Shown here one piece after another: positions 37,085 to 49,560 of a stretch of DNA of 64,000 bases. The stretch lies in NCBI GenBank assembly GCA_027625915.1, contig JANTQA010000032.1, positions 992,001 through 1,056,000 of the forward strand, read 5' to 3'. Within the stretch, counting starts at the first letter, position 1; each line of letters begins with the position of its first letter. Source of the DNA: Anaeramoeba flamelloides (Eukaryota; Metamonada; Anaeramoebidae). Made by a program: the position numbers and the translations under genes. Below the pieces are notes generated by a model, which made no database searches, was not told the origin of the DNA, and worked only from the letters and a program-made list of their open reading frames with translations.

Positions 37085-37625
37085 ATTACACTTCTTTTTT
37101 GAAAAAAAACTACCAGTACAGAGATCAAAATAATGCGTGCATAAAAGACTCTAATCCGTGTTTCAAAATATTATCCGTGGTTTTTTTTATTCTTGTTCCA
37201 ATGCAACATCCAATCTACTACCAAATAGTATACCTAAGTTCAAAACAATTTTGAAAGTAAAGGTCTGGTTATTTTCAGTAAAATTTAAATTATTCATGCA
37301 AATAGTTGGAAATTTTTCATAATATTCTCAGTTTTTTTGATTTTTTTTTTTTTTATGATAAAAATTTTCTCAATAATTCAGTCTATTTTTTGAGATAAAT
37401 TCTTCAATTTGATCCTTCATTTTTTGAATTTTTTTTTTAAATAATAGAACTTTAAGAAACCAATACCATATTTTTTTAGGGTTTATTATCGGTTTCTTTG
37501 ATTGGTTAATGTTTTGGTCTTCTATAACAAAAAAAACACGCTTTTTATTTTGGAACACACATTAAATTTTTTTGTATGCTTTATTTTGACGACAGTTTTG
37601 AAATTTGACTATGAAAAATTTTCAG
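37085..37625 (-). repeat. Dispersed repeat family A, minus-strand copy
   Basis: The reverse complement is colinear with 56540-57035 from one end to the other, including AAAATAAAAAGCGTG, TTATAGAAGACC, AATAAACCCTAAAAA, GGTTTCTTAAAGTTCTA, TACTATTTGGTAGT.GATTGG and the terminal GCATTATTTTGATC block. This pair best defines the family. Confidence 0.85.
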
Positions 37626-38439
37626 CTGTCACCTTTGTATAATTCTTCAGCATGGATTTCATTTCTGATTCTTTGAAATGAAGTATATTTTACAATGAAC
37701 AGGAGTTAGACAAATTAATAGGGATTAAGTTTAAACCGATTACTTTAAAAATCTCTACTGATAACAAAAAAAAAAAAAAATAGAAAAATAAAATGTAAAT
37801 TGTTTCTGTATTTATGATTCAAAATATGTTAATTAAAAAAAAAAGTTAATATTTAAATTAGAAATTCAAAAAATTAAAAAATAAAAAAATTGATAGAAAT
37901 CCACCTCATAAAATACAATTAACATGAATATTTCAACGTTTTCCAAAATGAAAAAAATTGAAATTTTAAAAAAAAAAAAATAATAAACTATGTGGGAAAA
38001 AAAGTAAAATATGTTTTTTTATTTGTAACATTATGCATAAAAAAAAGGAAAATCTATCAAAAATAAGAAAAAAATTAACTTGAAAGAATAATACATTAAA
38101 AGGTATTTTTAAATATGGGGGGGGTAAATTTATTAAACAATATCTTCTTAAAAGTAATATTCATAAATATATTTGATTCTAATAATAGTATACACTCAGT
38201 TATAGTCAATAATTATTTAATTTTTTTATTAGTAATATATTACTTGTTTAAAAGAGATTAAACTTTTTGATCTAGATTTGATAGATATTTTTTTTTTTGT
38301 GAAAATTGCTTTCTATTTTTTACTTTTTAATACATTTTTTTTTCTAAAAGAGGGTTAGTTTCTACAAAATTCCAATAGAATAAAAAGACTGTAAGTATAT
38401 TTTAAGGTTAAATAAAAATGTTTGATTATTTTCCATACC

Positions 38440-38633
38440 GTACATTCCGGTTTTAAGGTACAAACTTTCAACAAAATTTAAGGCAAATAAAAATCTCAAA
38501 TTAAGGCACAAATTTTGGATTTTTATTTTTCCAAATTATTTTACTAGAATTTGAATTCCATGCCTTAATTTGAGATTTTAATTGTTCCTTAAATTTCGTT
38601 GAAGTTTGTGCCTTAAAAGTGGAACTGACTGTA
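38440..38633. repeat. Hairpin MITE family B, copy 4
   Basis: The best-preserved member. The left arm has GGTTTTAAGGTACAAACTTT, AACAAAATTTAAGGCA and CTCAAATTAAGGCACAA; the right arm is the inverse, ending GTGCCTTAAAAGTGGAACTG then ACTGTA. It is a 194-bp near-palindrome with TA at its right edge. Confidence 0.9.
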
Positions 38634-38844
38634 TATCCCCATTTTTATTGTTATGTGAAGTACATAGTTTTCTCCAAAAAAAGGATATTTTTTTTTTTTT
38701 TTCATTTTTTGGAAATATTTTAATGAATATAAATTAAGATTCAAAAAAATGTGAATAATTACAAAAGCTGAATGGATATCAATACTTATTTTTATATGTG
38801 ATTTGGAAATAATTTTGAATTTAAAAAACTTTTTAACTCATTTT

Positions 38845-39080
38845 ACATTTTTGAGTTTTGTTTTCATTTCCTTTATTACAATTCCATAATCTATTTGGGT
38901 TATATTTAGAAAATTTATTCCAAGGATTGATAAAAGGATTATAATGGGTTTGTTAAATGGAATTATCACAAATCCTTAGATGATCGTATCTGGTTATTTG
39001 ATAAATCAACAATTTTTGGGTAAATTTCAACTAATTTGTAATAGAAGAATTTGTTCAACTAGTTTCATTATTTTTGACTA
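38845..39080 (+). repeat. Dispersed repeat family E, copy 1 (clear part)
   Basis: It matches 53445-53690: GTTTTGTTTTCATTTCCTTT, then an AATCT.TTTGG block, a GATTGATA.AAGG block, GATAAATCAACAATT/GATCGATCAACAATT and AAATTTCAAC. Outer ends could not be set, because similarity fades on both sides. Confidence 0.6.
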
Positions 39081-39868
39081 CGAGATGTTTTTTGTTTTAT
39101 ATTATATTCTTTTGTTTGGAAAAAAATAATTCCAGATAAAAATATTAATATTGCAATATTTAAATTTGGGTAAATATTCTATTTACAATAATCCCTTAAA
39201 AATTGAGTATTTTTTTATAAAAAGTAAAAGAGCAACTTAAACAAATAACTAATTTACACAAATATTAAACATTTTCATTTCAATTTAATTCTATTGAACA
39301 ATTTTCATTTTCAACACAAAAGAGCAAAAATTATTTGATTACTCTTTTAAAAATGATAAAAGCAATAAATTAAATTTGGAAGTTTTTGTCGATGAAATTT
39401 CTGAAAAAGGGGTTATTAAAAGAAGTATTAGTTGATATTAAACTTATTCTAAGTTCTTAAGAATGGACTATTTCAAGATTCTTTGCCGTACTAACAGACT
39501 TAATGGTATTTTCAAAGCAAAAAACAGATCTTGGTATTTAATATTTTCGAGAAAACTTCTAAAAAATTACTCTTCCTTTTAATTCAGAAAAACAAAAAAG
39601 ATTTAATATTTCTGGTTAAAGATAGTCTTGACAAACGTGTTTTGTTCTTTAAAACCAAGAACACTCTCACATTACTGAATAGAAAACGGAAAATTTATTT
39701 TCTAAATCAAAAATGTGAGAATGGAGAAATCCTTTGAATGATTTCTTTTATTTTTTTTTGTTTGTTTGCCAATTAAACTGTTGTTTTATTTTATTTTTAT
39801 CAACTAATTAATAAATAAAAAAGTATCTTCCTTATCGAAGCACTGTTTGGTCAAAAGTTGAATGAGGA

Positions 39869-42193
39869 ATGGATGATCTTTTTGATGTTTTTCAATTTCA
39901 ATCAACTCTACTTACACGAGATCCTAATTATTCCATCAACCACCAACAAAATAAAAGTCGGATTAACAACTCATCTCAAAACTGTTTTGATTCTCTTCCT
40001 AACGAATGTAAACCTTTTTTTTTTTTGAGCTTTAAATTTTTTTTTGATTTTTTTTCCTTTTGTTTGTTCTTGCAAAATTAATTAAGTTCCCAAACAAATC
40101 GTGTAAAATCAATCACTTTTAAATTTAAAAACAAAAAAACAAAAAAACAAATCAACCAACAATTGTTTGAAACAAAAGTGATATATGAAATTTTCTCTTA
40201 TTTGGATCGGCCTTTTTATTTTGGTGTCTGTTCTTGTGTGTCTACCCGTTTTCAAGAAATATCGAATGACTCTTTGTTATGGAAAAATCTTCTTTTACGA
40301 GAGAAAGTTTCTGATTTATTAAATTTTGGGAATTTGGGGATTGATCGTTTTGGTGATCCAATTTTTACAGGTGGCCTTGATGTAAAGTCTTTTCTTAATC
40401 AAAAACAAGCACCCACGAGCTTGTATCAAAAACAGACTTGTACTGGAAAGAAAAAAGGAAAAAAAAAACAAAAAGCAAGGAACAAAACTACAAAAGAAAA
40501 CGAAAAAGAAAAAGAAAAAGAAAAAGAAAAAGAAAAAGAAAAAGAAAAAGAAAAAGAAAAACAAAACCAAAACAAAAATCAAAATCAAAATCAAAATCAA
40601 AATCAAAAATCAAAACAAAAATCAAAACAAAAATCAAAACAAAAAGAAAAAGAAACCAAAAACGAAAATGAAAAAGGATCTGGCAATGATAATGGTGATG
40701 ATAGTAATGAAATCCAATATGATTCTGATAATAGTTGGGAAAAAGTTCAAAATTTTAAAGAGCAAAATAAATCCAAAGTACTTCACCCAAGAAATCTTTT
40801 TCTCTCACAAGTGAACAAATACCAAACTTTGAAGCAAGAAATCGAAAAGCACGAAAACCAAGAAAAAGTTGAATTGACATTAAATGAACGAATTAAAAAA
40901 ATGTCTAATGGCTATCTCTTTGGGACATTATATTTATTTATCTTTTGTTTATTACCGCTTTTAATAGGATTAAAATTAGAAAATGCATTGTCTTCGGATT
41001 GGATTTGGGTATTTGGGCCATCTTTCGTTTCAATTGGATATTTGATCGTGCTATTATCTTTTATAGTCGTTGCGGAACCTGGCAATGAAGAAAAATTAAT
41101 GTTGTCTATTTTATCAACGATATTTTTTTTATTATTGCTAATTTATTTGAAATTGGCTGGGATTTTTGAAATGGATCTCTTTGTGACCCTAAGCCCGATT
41201 TCCGTTGGCGCAATCCCGATTTGCTATTATTTTGGTATTATGATTTTTTACAACGAAAACGAAAAAGACAAAAATGATAAAAATAATTTTTCATTTAGCG
41301 ATAATCTTTCCATGCCAGATATAGATCAAAATCTTGATTTTGAAAACGACAGTAATGGCTCAATTGATGAAAAAACGCAATCTAATAATAATAACACTTT
41401 TGAAAAAAGTAAATCCGGTAAAAGCAATAATATTAAGAATAATGGAATTGATGAGGATGATATCGATCTTGATCTTGGTATTGATACCGATATTGATAGT
41501 GACAGCTGCAGTGGCAATTGTAACGTTAATGGCAATGATGGCAGTGAGCATAATAATAATGAGAATAATAATACAATTAACCGAAATGATTTGACAGAAT
41601 CAAATTTAACTAATTTATCTGAAAATGATGAAGATTGTGACTATGCAAAAAATAATGAGCGTTTGATAAGAAGTTCAATGTCTATTTACTTTTTAGTTAA
41701 TTTTTTTGTTTTCACAATTACTGGCATTTTATTAACATTAAAATTGGATTTTGGTTGGGATATTTCATATGCAACAATTTTTGGCTTTCAAATATTTTTA
41801 ATCAGTTTGCCAATAATCTTAATAGTTGTATGCTTAACTTGTTTTCGTAATCACCCCATCAGCATCAAATTGTCTTCCTATTTTACAATTTGCTTTTTCT
41901 TTGGGTTGCCTTTTTTTATAACTGAACTATTACTACTCTTGAATATCCAATACAATGCCCAAATTAATTGGAATTTTGTTTTCCTTCCAATTTCGGCAAC
42001 CTTTATGATTGTTTTTTTTTGCTTCTTGTGTATCTTTGGCTGTACTAAACAAAATACCCAATACCCAGATCCAAATCGATTTACAAATGAATTTTATACT
42101 GAAGATGATGATTCAGGCGAGGATAATGGGGTTGTTGGCGATATTGTGATCAATACAATGGCTAATCAAAATTCTTACCAAAACGAAGATTAA
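39869..42193 (+). CDS. F-box protein with two four-helix membrane blocks
   Basis: Exons 39869-40007 and 40179-42193 give 717 residues. The intron is 171 bp (GTAAAC to AAAAG), phase 1, and splicing rebuilds the F-box start SLPNELIYEIFSYLDRP. The F-box (about 42-90) would bind Skp1 in an SCF ubiquitin ligase. Next comes a Lys/Glu/Gln/Asn-rich low-complexity region (about 135-220). Eight hydrophobic segments then follow in two groups of four (about 291-404 and 549-668), split by an acidic Asn/Asp-rich loop of about 145 residues. The groups look alike: LKLE then DWIWVFGPSF against LKLDFGWDIS, so an internal duplication is likely. The pattern resembles TMEM185/Fragile-X-F membrane proteins, but that match is from memory and weak. 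Inferred role: membrane-anchored substrate receptor. The exon 2 frame begins before the acceptor; I discard its TTG because exon 1 supplies the F-box start. Confidence 0.87.
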
Positions 42194-42323
42194 TTTTTTT
42201 TTTTTTTATCAGAAAATTACCCATCTAATATTGATTTTAAAATAAATCAATTAAATATCTATGCTTGCTTATTCGATCTTCAAACTTTAATTTGGATAAC
42301 TTTCCATTTTTTGAAATCAATAA

Positions 42324-42483
42324 AATGATCAATTTAATATAAATAAAATCAATAAAATGGGATAGTTAATATGAATAAAATCAATAAAATGGGCTAGTTA
42401 ATATGAATAAAACCAAGAAAATGGGCTAGTTATTATGAATAAAATCAAGAAAATGGGCTAGTTGATATGAATAAAATCATTGT
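42324..42483 (+). repeat. 32-bp tandem repeat, five units
   Basis: Units start at 42324, 42356, 42388, 42420 and 42452. The consensus is an AATGGGCTAGTTAATATG block followed by AATAAAATCAATAA. The first unit is the most diverged and the later ones differ by one to three bases. It lies about 130 bp after the F-box stop codon. Confidence 0.9.
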
Positions 42484-44548
42484 GAAAATGGATGAATAAA
42501 AATAATAATGCAACGATAATAATTTGGTTAATAAATCAACAAATATGGTTTTTCAAGACCAAAAAAAATAAAGAAATAAATGCTCAAGATAAAAATGGAA
42601 AAAGAACATTAATTTATAATAAGTGATACTTTATTATTGTTATGGAATTTGCAAAGCTTCAAACATAATATAAATGAGTCATAATTTTTATAAAAAAAAA
42701 ATCAAGAATAATATTAATGATATTTAAATATAACATTTTTTTTTAAATATAATCAAGAAATTATAATAATAATAATTCAATGGCATATTAATTTTAAATT
42801 GATATTAATAGATAACACCAATTTAATAAAAGATTTTCAAAAAAAAAAAAAAAAAAAGCAATGATAATATGTGGTACGACAATATATATGTATATATTTA
42901 TTTATCTGTATACATTAATGAATTGTTTTTATTATTTAATATTAAATAATAGTGTTTCGAAAATTGATTCTTGAGAAAAATTATAATAATGATAAAAAAA
43001 AAAAAGAAAATGATAAAAAAGTTAATAATGATAATAAAAAAAAAAAATTCTACTTTTTTCAAAAAGATAAAATTCAATTTTACGGATATGTTCGAAAAAT
43101 ATATGGATTCAAAAAAAAAAAAAGACATATGATGAAAGTTATGTTGGAATTTATTAATTTGCTAAAAAATGGAAAATATGCACCACACTAAACAAACACT
43201 TTTCTCTTATGAGAATTTAAAAATTATTAAAAGATTCATATTTTCAACATTAAATATATTAGAAATCAAATTCGTAAATAAGATCATTTACGAAAATAAT
43301 ATGAAACATTACTGAATATCATAATCCTTGCAAAAAAAGAACATATTTCTATACAAATAATTTCCTAATTTCAATTGCCAGAAAATGAAAATATGCTAAA
43401 AACAAATAGCACAATCTAAAATATAAAATATATGCAAGGATAATCTTAATGGTTAAAGATTTCAATTTTATTCTCGATCAAGGGCATTTTTGAAGAAAAA
43501 CAAACAAAAAGTTTCTTAAATACAAATTATTTAAAAATTTTCCCTCCATTTTTGAACAGTTTAAATTTTAAAGCGAATTTAATCACAAAAAAAAATTAAT
43601 AATAATTGGACAAATGTATAACGTAAACAGTATCCTCAAGTTCGGTTTATTTTTAAATAAAATTGTAATCAATATAAACAAATTGTTATTTCTACTTTTG
43701 AGCAATTGTTTGTTTTGTATTTTTTTTCTTTTAAGGGATTTGTTTGAAAGACTAAAAAAAATGAAAATTTCAAATTTGACAAATTACAGAATATACAAAA
43801 ATCACAGTAATCACAAAAAGCCACATTAACCTTTTTTTTTTTTTGACCAAAATATTTTCGAAAGAGAATCCAATTAGTTTAGATTAATAAAATGAAGAGG
43901 AATTGGTAATGTTAATTTAGAGAATATTAGCTTTTTTAGAAAAAAAGACCACGAAAATCAAAGTGTACCCATCATTTTTTGAATGTTTTTGATTCAGAGA
44001 AACATGATAGTTCAATTTTCCTGAAAAAATGATGGGTGCTCTGTGGTTTCTGTGATTTCGAAGATTTCTTTTTTTCAAAAATCTGAATTTTTCATTATTA
44101 TTTTTTTTTTTTGTAACGATCTCTTTTTCGCTTTTAAATATAAAAGAATCAAAGGATTTGTTAAGAATTTGTGATTCGTTGAAAATGATCAAATTTTCAC
44201 ACTATTATCAAAACAAACAAACACCGGTTTATTAAAGAATTCCTTTCTTCTCGACATTTTGTACAAAGGCCTACTTTATCCTCGCTCTTCAGCATCTTTT
44301 TCACATTATTCTAACCTTTCTTCTGAATTATATTTTTATTCAACCAAATACCGTCTTTAATATAACCTAAAAAAAAAAGTTTATTATTTCACAAAAAGGC
44401 GGGATAAAATTAAAGTATTGTAAAAAAAATTCATTAAATATAGGAAAATGATTTTTTTTTAAAAAGAGAGGGTTTCACTAGTGTTAATGTGATGTTTCCA
44501 TTTTTAGAGTTTTTTTTTGAGAAAAAATGATTTTTGGATGAAACTAGA

Positions 44549-44797
44549 TATGTCATATTCCATCCGAAGAACAATAAAAAACTTCAATTAAAAACAAGTA
44601 TTTTGAGTAAGCCTCGTCTGATTTAATTAAAGAATAACTCCGTCTGAACATTTTTAAAATTAGAGTTTTATTATTTTTTTTTGAAATCTATTTTATAATC
44701 AATCAAAGTTATTCTTTAATTAAATCAGAAGAGACTTACTCAAAATACTTGTTTTTAATTGAAGTTTTTTATTGTTCTTTGCATGAAATGTGACATA
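44549..44797. repeat. 249-bp long near-perfect palindrome
   Basis: The outer ends are TATGTCATATTCCAT and the inverse of TATGTCACATTTCAT. The inner parts of the arms share AACAATAAAAAACTTCAATT, AAAAACAAGTATTTTGAGTA and GATTTAATTAAAGAATAACT. Arms are about 92 bp with only a handful of mismatches; the loop is about 65 bp. This is typical of a recent MITE. Its sequence is unrelated to families B and F. Confidence 0.92.
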
Positions 44798-45789
44798 AGT
44801 AGTTCATTCTACAAATCTTTTTTTATCATAAAAACTCAATAAAGCGGGAAACCATGTTTACACTTGTGGTCGATTGTGTTGTACCAAAACAGAAGGAATT
44901 TTCCTTTGTTCAGATTGAAAAAATTAGAGTAATTTTTTTTTGTGAAAAAAAAAAGAAATAGCTAAAAATAGCCAGTAATTGAAGGAATCCAATTAGTGAT
45001 TTATTTCCAACAGTACTTAATAGAGAACATAACGGAATCCCTCTATTACAATAATTCCGACTTTGATCAAAAAGTTACTTAATAATTTATTCAGAGAAAA
45101 AGAAAAATCTACTAATTTGCCTACTTTGTGATTTAAAAAAAAAATGTTTCACAAAAACCTGTTGCTAACAATGTTTACTTGAACCATACAAATGACTAAA
45201 ATGTAGATAAATAATGAGAGAAAAAAAATTAGTAAAAGATGAACATTACTAATTTCATACTAACACGATTAGAAACGTTTAAGGATTAGTCGAATTTTAT
45301 GTTTAGTGAATACTATTTTTCCACCTAGTAACATATTTATAGAGTTAAAAGAAACTTGATCTCAAGGATCTTGCTAACCCTAAAATTTTAGGTTTTTTTT
45401 GCAAAATTTTGAGTTGGGCAAAAAACAATTTTCCTTCATCAAATCCAAATTATTCTCAACAAATTTTGAAGAAAAAAATTTCATTAGGAAAATGTCACTC
45501 CGCTTTCTTTTCAAGTATGTTAGAGTGTAGGGAGAGAGTATAAATATACTTGAAAAGGACGTGGGGTTGCATTTTCTTAATATCAAAAAAAATAGCGGTT
45601 ATGTTTTGCCTTGTTTTGTTCGGGAAAATCAAAAAGTTTTTGGATCAATAAATGATTTTCAAGCAATTTCTAAAAAATCACAAAAATTTCAATATTTTGA
45701 CTTTTCCTCAATCTGTTGTCTTTTAAAGCTTTTTTTCTGTTTATAGTATTTTTTTTACAACCCCCACAGAGCATAAAATTCGAATATTC

Positions 45790-45910
45790 CTTAATCAGTG
45801 TTTTAAAATAAAAATGTGTTTCTTTTTTCTAGCAGACCTAAATATTAAAATGGGTAAGTAACAAATAAAAAAGAAAAAGTAAATACGGTATTAGTGTCTT
45901 AAGAACTAGT
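45790..45910 (+). repeat. Family A fragment
   Basis: It carries the GTTTTAAAATAAAAATGTGT, CTAGCAGACCTAAA, AAATACGGTATTAGTGTCTT and AAGAAC blocks in family A order. Only the first third of the repeat can be followed. Confidence 0.5.
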
Positions 45911-46059
45911 TGGCAATTTACAAATTTGTGTCAGATCCTTTTGATCGAATTTCATTTAAAAATATGAAGTTAGACTCATCATAATGTTCTAAAATTAGTG
46001 TCTAAAAATCATTTTATGGGTAATTTTGAATATAATATGAAAAAGAAATTTTTAGATAC

Positions 46060-46745
46060 TTGACAGATTAGCCTCGCCCTATATTTCTCTTTAATCAAAG
46101 TATGTTGTAATTATGTAATAATGATATTAGTTCGACATGGCTTAAATAGTTTTTGGTGACTCTAATAAATCTATTATAATTCTTATTTTACAATAAATTA
46201 TAACATTTTTTACTAAGGATTACTATTAAAAATTTTCATTTTGGTAATTTTTTTTTTAAATACTTTTCCAAATCTAAAAATAGAAACTCCAATATAATAA
46301 TATTTCGATATTTAATAATTAATATTTAGAACTTCCAAAAGTAACAATTTTTTAAATTTTTTAATTTTAAGGATTAACTCAATAATCATCAACATAAAAG
46401 CCCTAAGGCTGATTAGTTTTCTTTCCTTTTCAATAAGGCTTATTGTAATATCAATATATTTCCAATTTTTCTGAAATAATTTGTCAAAAAAATCGATAAT
46501 TTAATTATTTAATTATTGAAAAAAAAAATGGAATTTATTTGCAACTAATTTATATTTCAAGACAGATTTAAGAAAGATATTTTTCAACTTTGTAGTCTGA
46601 ATATTGATAATTCAACTTTTAAATTTGTGGTGAAATTTAGATTGTTTATCTAAAATTGTTGGGTTTTTTACATGTACAATAATGTTTTTAATTTTATGAG
46701 ATCAACAAATATTACTACTTGGTAAACCGATTTTTTAGATGTGTT
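46060..46745 (-). repeat. Dispersed repeat family G, copy 1
   Basis: The reverse complement aligns over its whole length with two separated blocks, 52915-53215 and 53970-54350. Shared runs include AAGTAGTAATATTTGTTGAT, AAAAAACCCAACAATTT, GAATTATCAATAT.CAGACT, ATGTTGATGATTATTGAGTT, TTTTTAATAGTAATCCTTAG and GAGGCTAATC. It looks uninterrupted and so defines the family. Confidence 0.88.
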
Positions 46746-47869
46746 TAAAACATTGATAACTAATTTTGTTACATTCAATAATAAAATACTTTGATCTTAG
46801 GTTTCTCCTTGTTTGGATCTAATCCCTTAAACTTAAATTTTATTATTAAGAAACATTAAAATGAAAAAGAAAAATGATTACATTTTTCTTGTGTACAAAA
46901 TAAAGATCAATTTAAACACTTTGGACAAACAACTCAACCTTTTGAAGATCACATTGCTTGTGGTTTTTGACACTTGAGTTACATTGAATTATCCCAATCT
47001 ACTCAGAAATCAAAACAATTCTTACCATGAAATTGTATTTTTCTCTTTCCATTTGTTGTTTTTTGATTTTTTTGTTTTTTCTTAAATTGAATTGAACTTC
47101 CTAACAACGATTTTTAAGGATGTTATTTACTCAATTTAATTTTTGATCAGAATCTCCATGAAGAAATACATAAAATATTTGATTTAGTTTGGTGTAATAT
47201 TTTTTTTGTTTGTATCGTTTCTTTCAAAACATAATGTTAGTTTTGAACAAAATTGGGTTGTTGTTTTGTGGTAAAGTTTTTATATGGATTTTACATCCAA
47301 CTATCAAAAGGAAAATGAAATTGGAAAATTTAATCAGTTTTTTTATCAAAAAAAAAATGTTTTTGATCTTAATAGTATAAATTGATATTTCTTTTCAGGA
47401 AATAATGTTTTTGTTGAAATTCTATTCAACGTCAAAGAATTTGTCAGTCTTTTTGCAAATATTAACCTAAGTTAAAAATAGTACGGATTAATATCAACAT
47501 TTTTTGCTATTTTTCTCAACTTTGACATCTTCGGTGAAAATAACAAACCCAATTAACTTTACTCAAATATCAAAATAAATAATAAAAACTTATCGGTAAT
47601 ACTTCACGGTTTTTCACTTTGGTTTCAAAGAAATTTTCAGAAAAAGTTGTTTTTGACCAACCTTCTTTTTCATTTCGAGATATACAAGTCCTGATATACA
47701 TTGTCTAAAAAAATGCATTTTTTCCGACTTAGATCTTAATGAAGAAATATTTATGACAATTACCAACCGCCAAATCGTGATAATAGTGCAAATTGTTTTA
47801 ATTTCAATTGCAAAAGTCGTCCTTAAAGTTTTATTATTAAAAAAGTAAAATAAAAATAAAAGATTAAAT

Positions 47870-48238
47870 AGAGAAATGTTTTCTCAAAAAATAGAGTTAA
47901 GGATTTTTGAGAGCTTTTTATTATCATCTAAATAACAAAAAATTTCAAAAAAATTGAGAATATTACAATAAACTTCAAACAAATTTCATTTCTAATTTCA
48001 TATTTAATGAAAACATCATGTAATTTACTTTCAAAATTGGTTTGAATGTATATATATTATTGGATAGCAGATTAGATGTTGCAATGGAGCAATAGAAGCA
48101 AAGAAAGTCTATATTTTATTTTGAAATATAGAATAAAGGAATATGAAAGGGGTTTTTTTGATCAATGTAATTTGAAGGTTTTTTTGATATAATTTTTTAT
48201 ATTGTTTGTTCCTTAAAAGTTATACCGACTGTGACATA
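47870..48238 (+). repeat. Family A 3' part joined to a half B hairpin
   Basis: 47870-48200 carries the second half of family A (ACTTTCAAAATTGGTTTGAA, GATTAGATGTTGCAATGGA, TTGATCAATGTAATTTG). It is followed at 48205-48238 by TTCCTTAAAAGTTATACCGA then CTGTGACA, a degraded right end of family B. Confidence 0.55.
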
Positions 48239-49560
48239 TAAAAGAAAAATTATGAAATTTTTTGTGAGATAACCCTCAAGAAATAGATTGGTACTATCAC
48301 AAAAAGCTAAAATCTTGCAATTTTGATTTTTAATCATAAAAAGTAAAATACTTCAATTCCATTTTTTTCTTCTTTTCTCTGTAAAATTGTTCTATGTTTC
48401 AAAAAGGTGATGTATAGAGTATTTAAGTCTTGCTTCAAAAACCTTAAAAATGATTAAAAATCTATCTCTTCTGATTTTGTTTTAGTACCTTTTCGATGAA
48501 TGAAATGAAAAGTTACCTACAAAGTGGCAATTAGCGAACAGGTTTATAACAATTTAATTTCGGGTAATAAATTCATTTTAAAAAGTGAGAAATAAGTTTT
48601 CTAAAACTGTTATAAAAGAGTTCACAGAGTTAAGTAGCCATTTCTTTCTTGTACCGAGAAAATTATTTGAGTACCAACCTTTAAGATGAACACAGATAAA
48701 AATCTGAATTTTAAACATCAGAAAGGCTCTATTCAATCTGAGACCAAAACTGTATTTATCAGTTTGTGGATCTAAAAAATCTTCTTACTCTTCGATTCAG
48801 AAATAAAAGAGTTAAGTTTCATTTTGAAAAAACGAAGATTTTTAAAGAATTTTTTCTTTTTTTAATTGGTTAAGTTCTGGTATTAACTCTTTTTTCATTC
48901 CTATCATTTGAAAGAAGAAAATTCAAAAAAAGGTCCACTCAGTAAACTTTTAGTTTTTCAGGTAGTTGTAAATGTGACAAATCAAACAAAATAATTATTT
49001 TCTTAGTAGATCAATAGACAAGGTATTTTAAATAACTTCAGTTGTCGAATTTTTGGACTTGATCAAATTCATTCAATAAATTTAGATGATTCACCATCAT
49101 GATTCAATTAAAAATGAAGTAAGAAAAAAAATTTATATGTTCGAAATCAATGAGATGAAAAAACCAATGAAAACACATCTAAATTGATTGATAGTGGTTT
49201 TTTAAATTCGATTTTTCCCTTATTTATAAAACGAGTTTTATTGGAATGTAACTTAAAACTCAAAAAGTTTTGAAGAGCTTCAATTGGGCTAAAAATCTTT
49301 TTATTCAGTCAAAAAATCATTCCTAAAATTGACAAAAACAATTTTTCGAAAAAAACTAAAATAATGTGTTCAAAGCCATAAAATTTCACCAGTTTTCTGA
49401 CAACACCAACCTCAAAATTGTCATTAATCTTTAATTTTGATCAAAAATTTTTTTTCTCCTTTTTCTTTTAAAAAAAAAAAATTCGTAAAAAGAGAAAAAT
49501 CCAAAGTTTTTCTCATTTTTTTTTCTTATCTCTACTCTCAACAAATAACCTTCTAATACT

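Larger units (their letters stand above)
36581..39868. other. Intergenic region with three repeat copies
   Basis: This spacer lies between divergently transcribed genes. It holds a minus-strand family A copy (37085-37625), a family B hairpin (38440-38633) and the clear part of a family E copy (38845-39080). An 8-base G run is at about 38117. No gene was recognised. Promoters for both neighbours must lie here, but none can be pointed to. Confidence 0.55.
42484..49560. other. Long intergenic region full of decayed repeats
   Basis: About 7 kb without a supportable gene. It contains a weak inverted repeat (43960-44045, with ACCCATCATTTTTT on both arms), the long palindrome 44549-44797, family A fragments (45790-45910 and 47870-48200), a half B hairpin (48205-48238) and a family G copy (46060-46745). 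The rest is AT-rich DNA. Parts of 45250-45650 and 48500-49000 are a little richer in GC but show no coding pattern. Confidence 0.5.

Noticed and set aside
40319-40606. Minus-strand poly-Phe frame
   Set aside because: It is the antisense shadow of the Lys/Glu-rich region of the F-box gene.
43960-44045. Inverted repeat as a MITE
   Set aside because: Only about 15 bases pair exactly and similarity fades outwards, with no second copy in the window; too weak to call.
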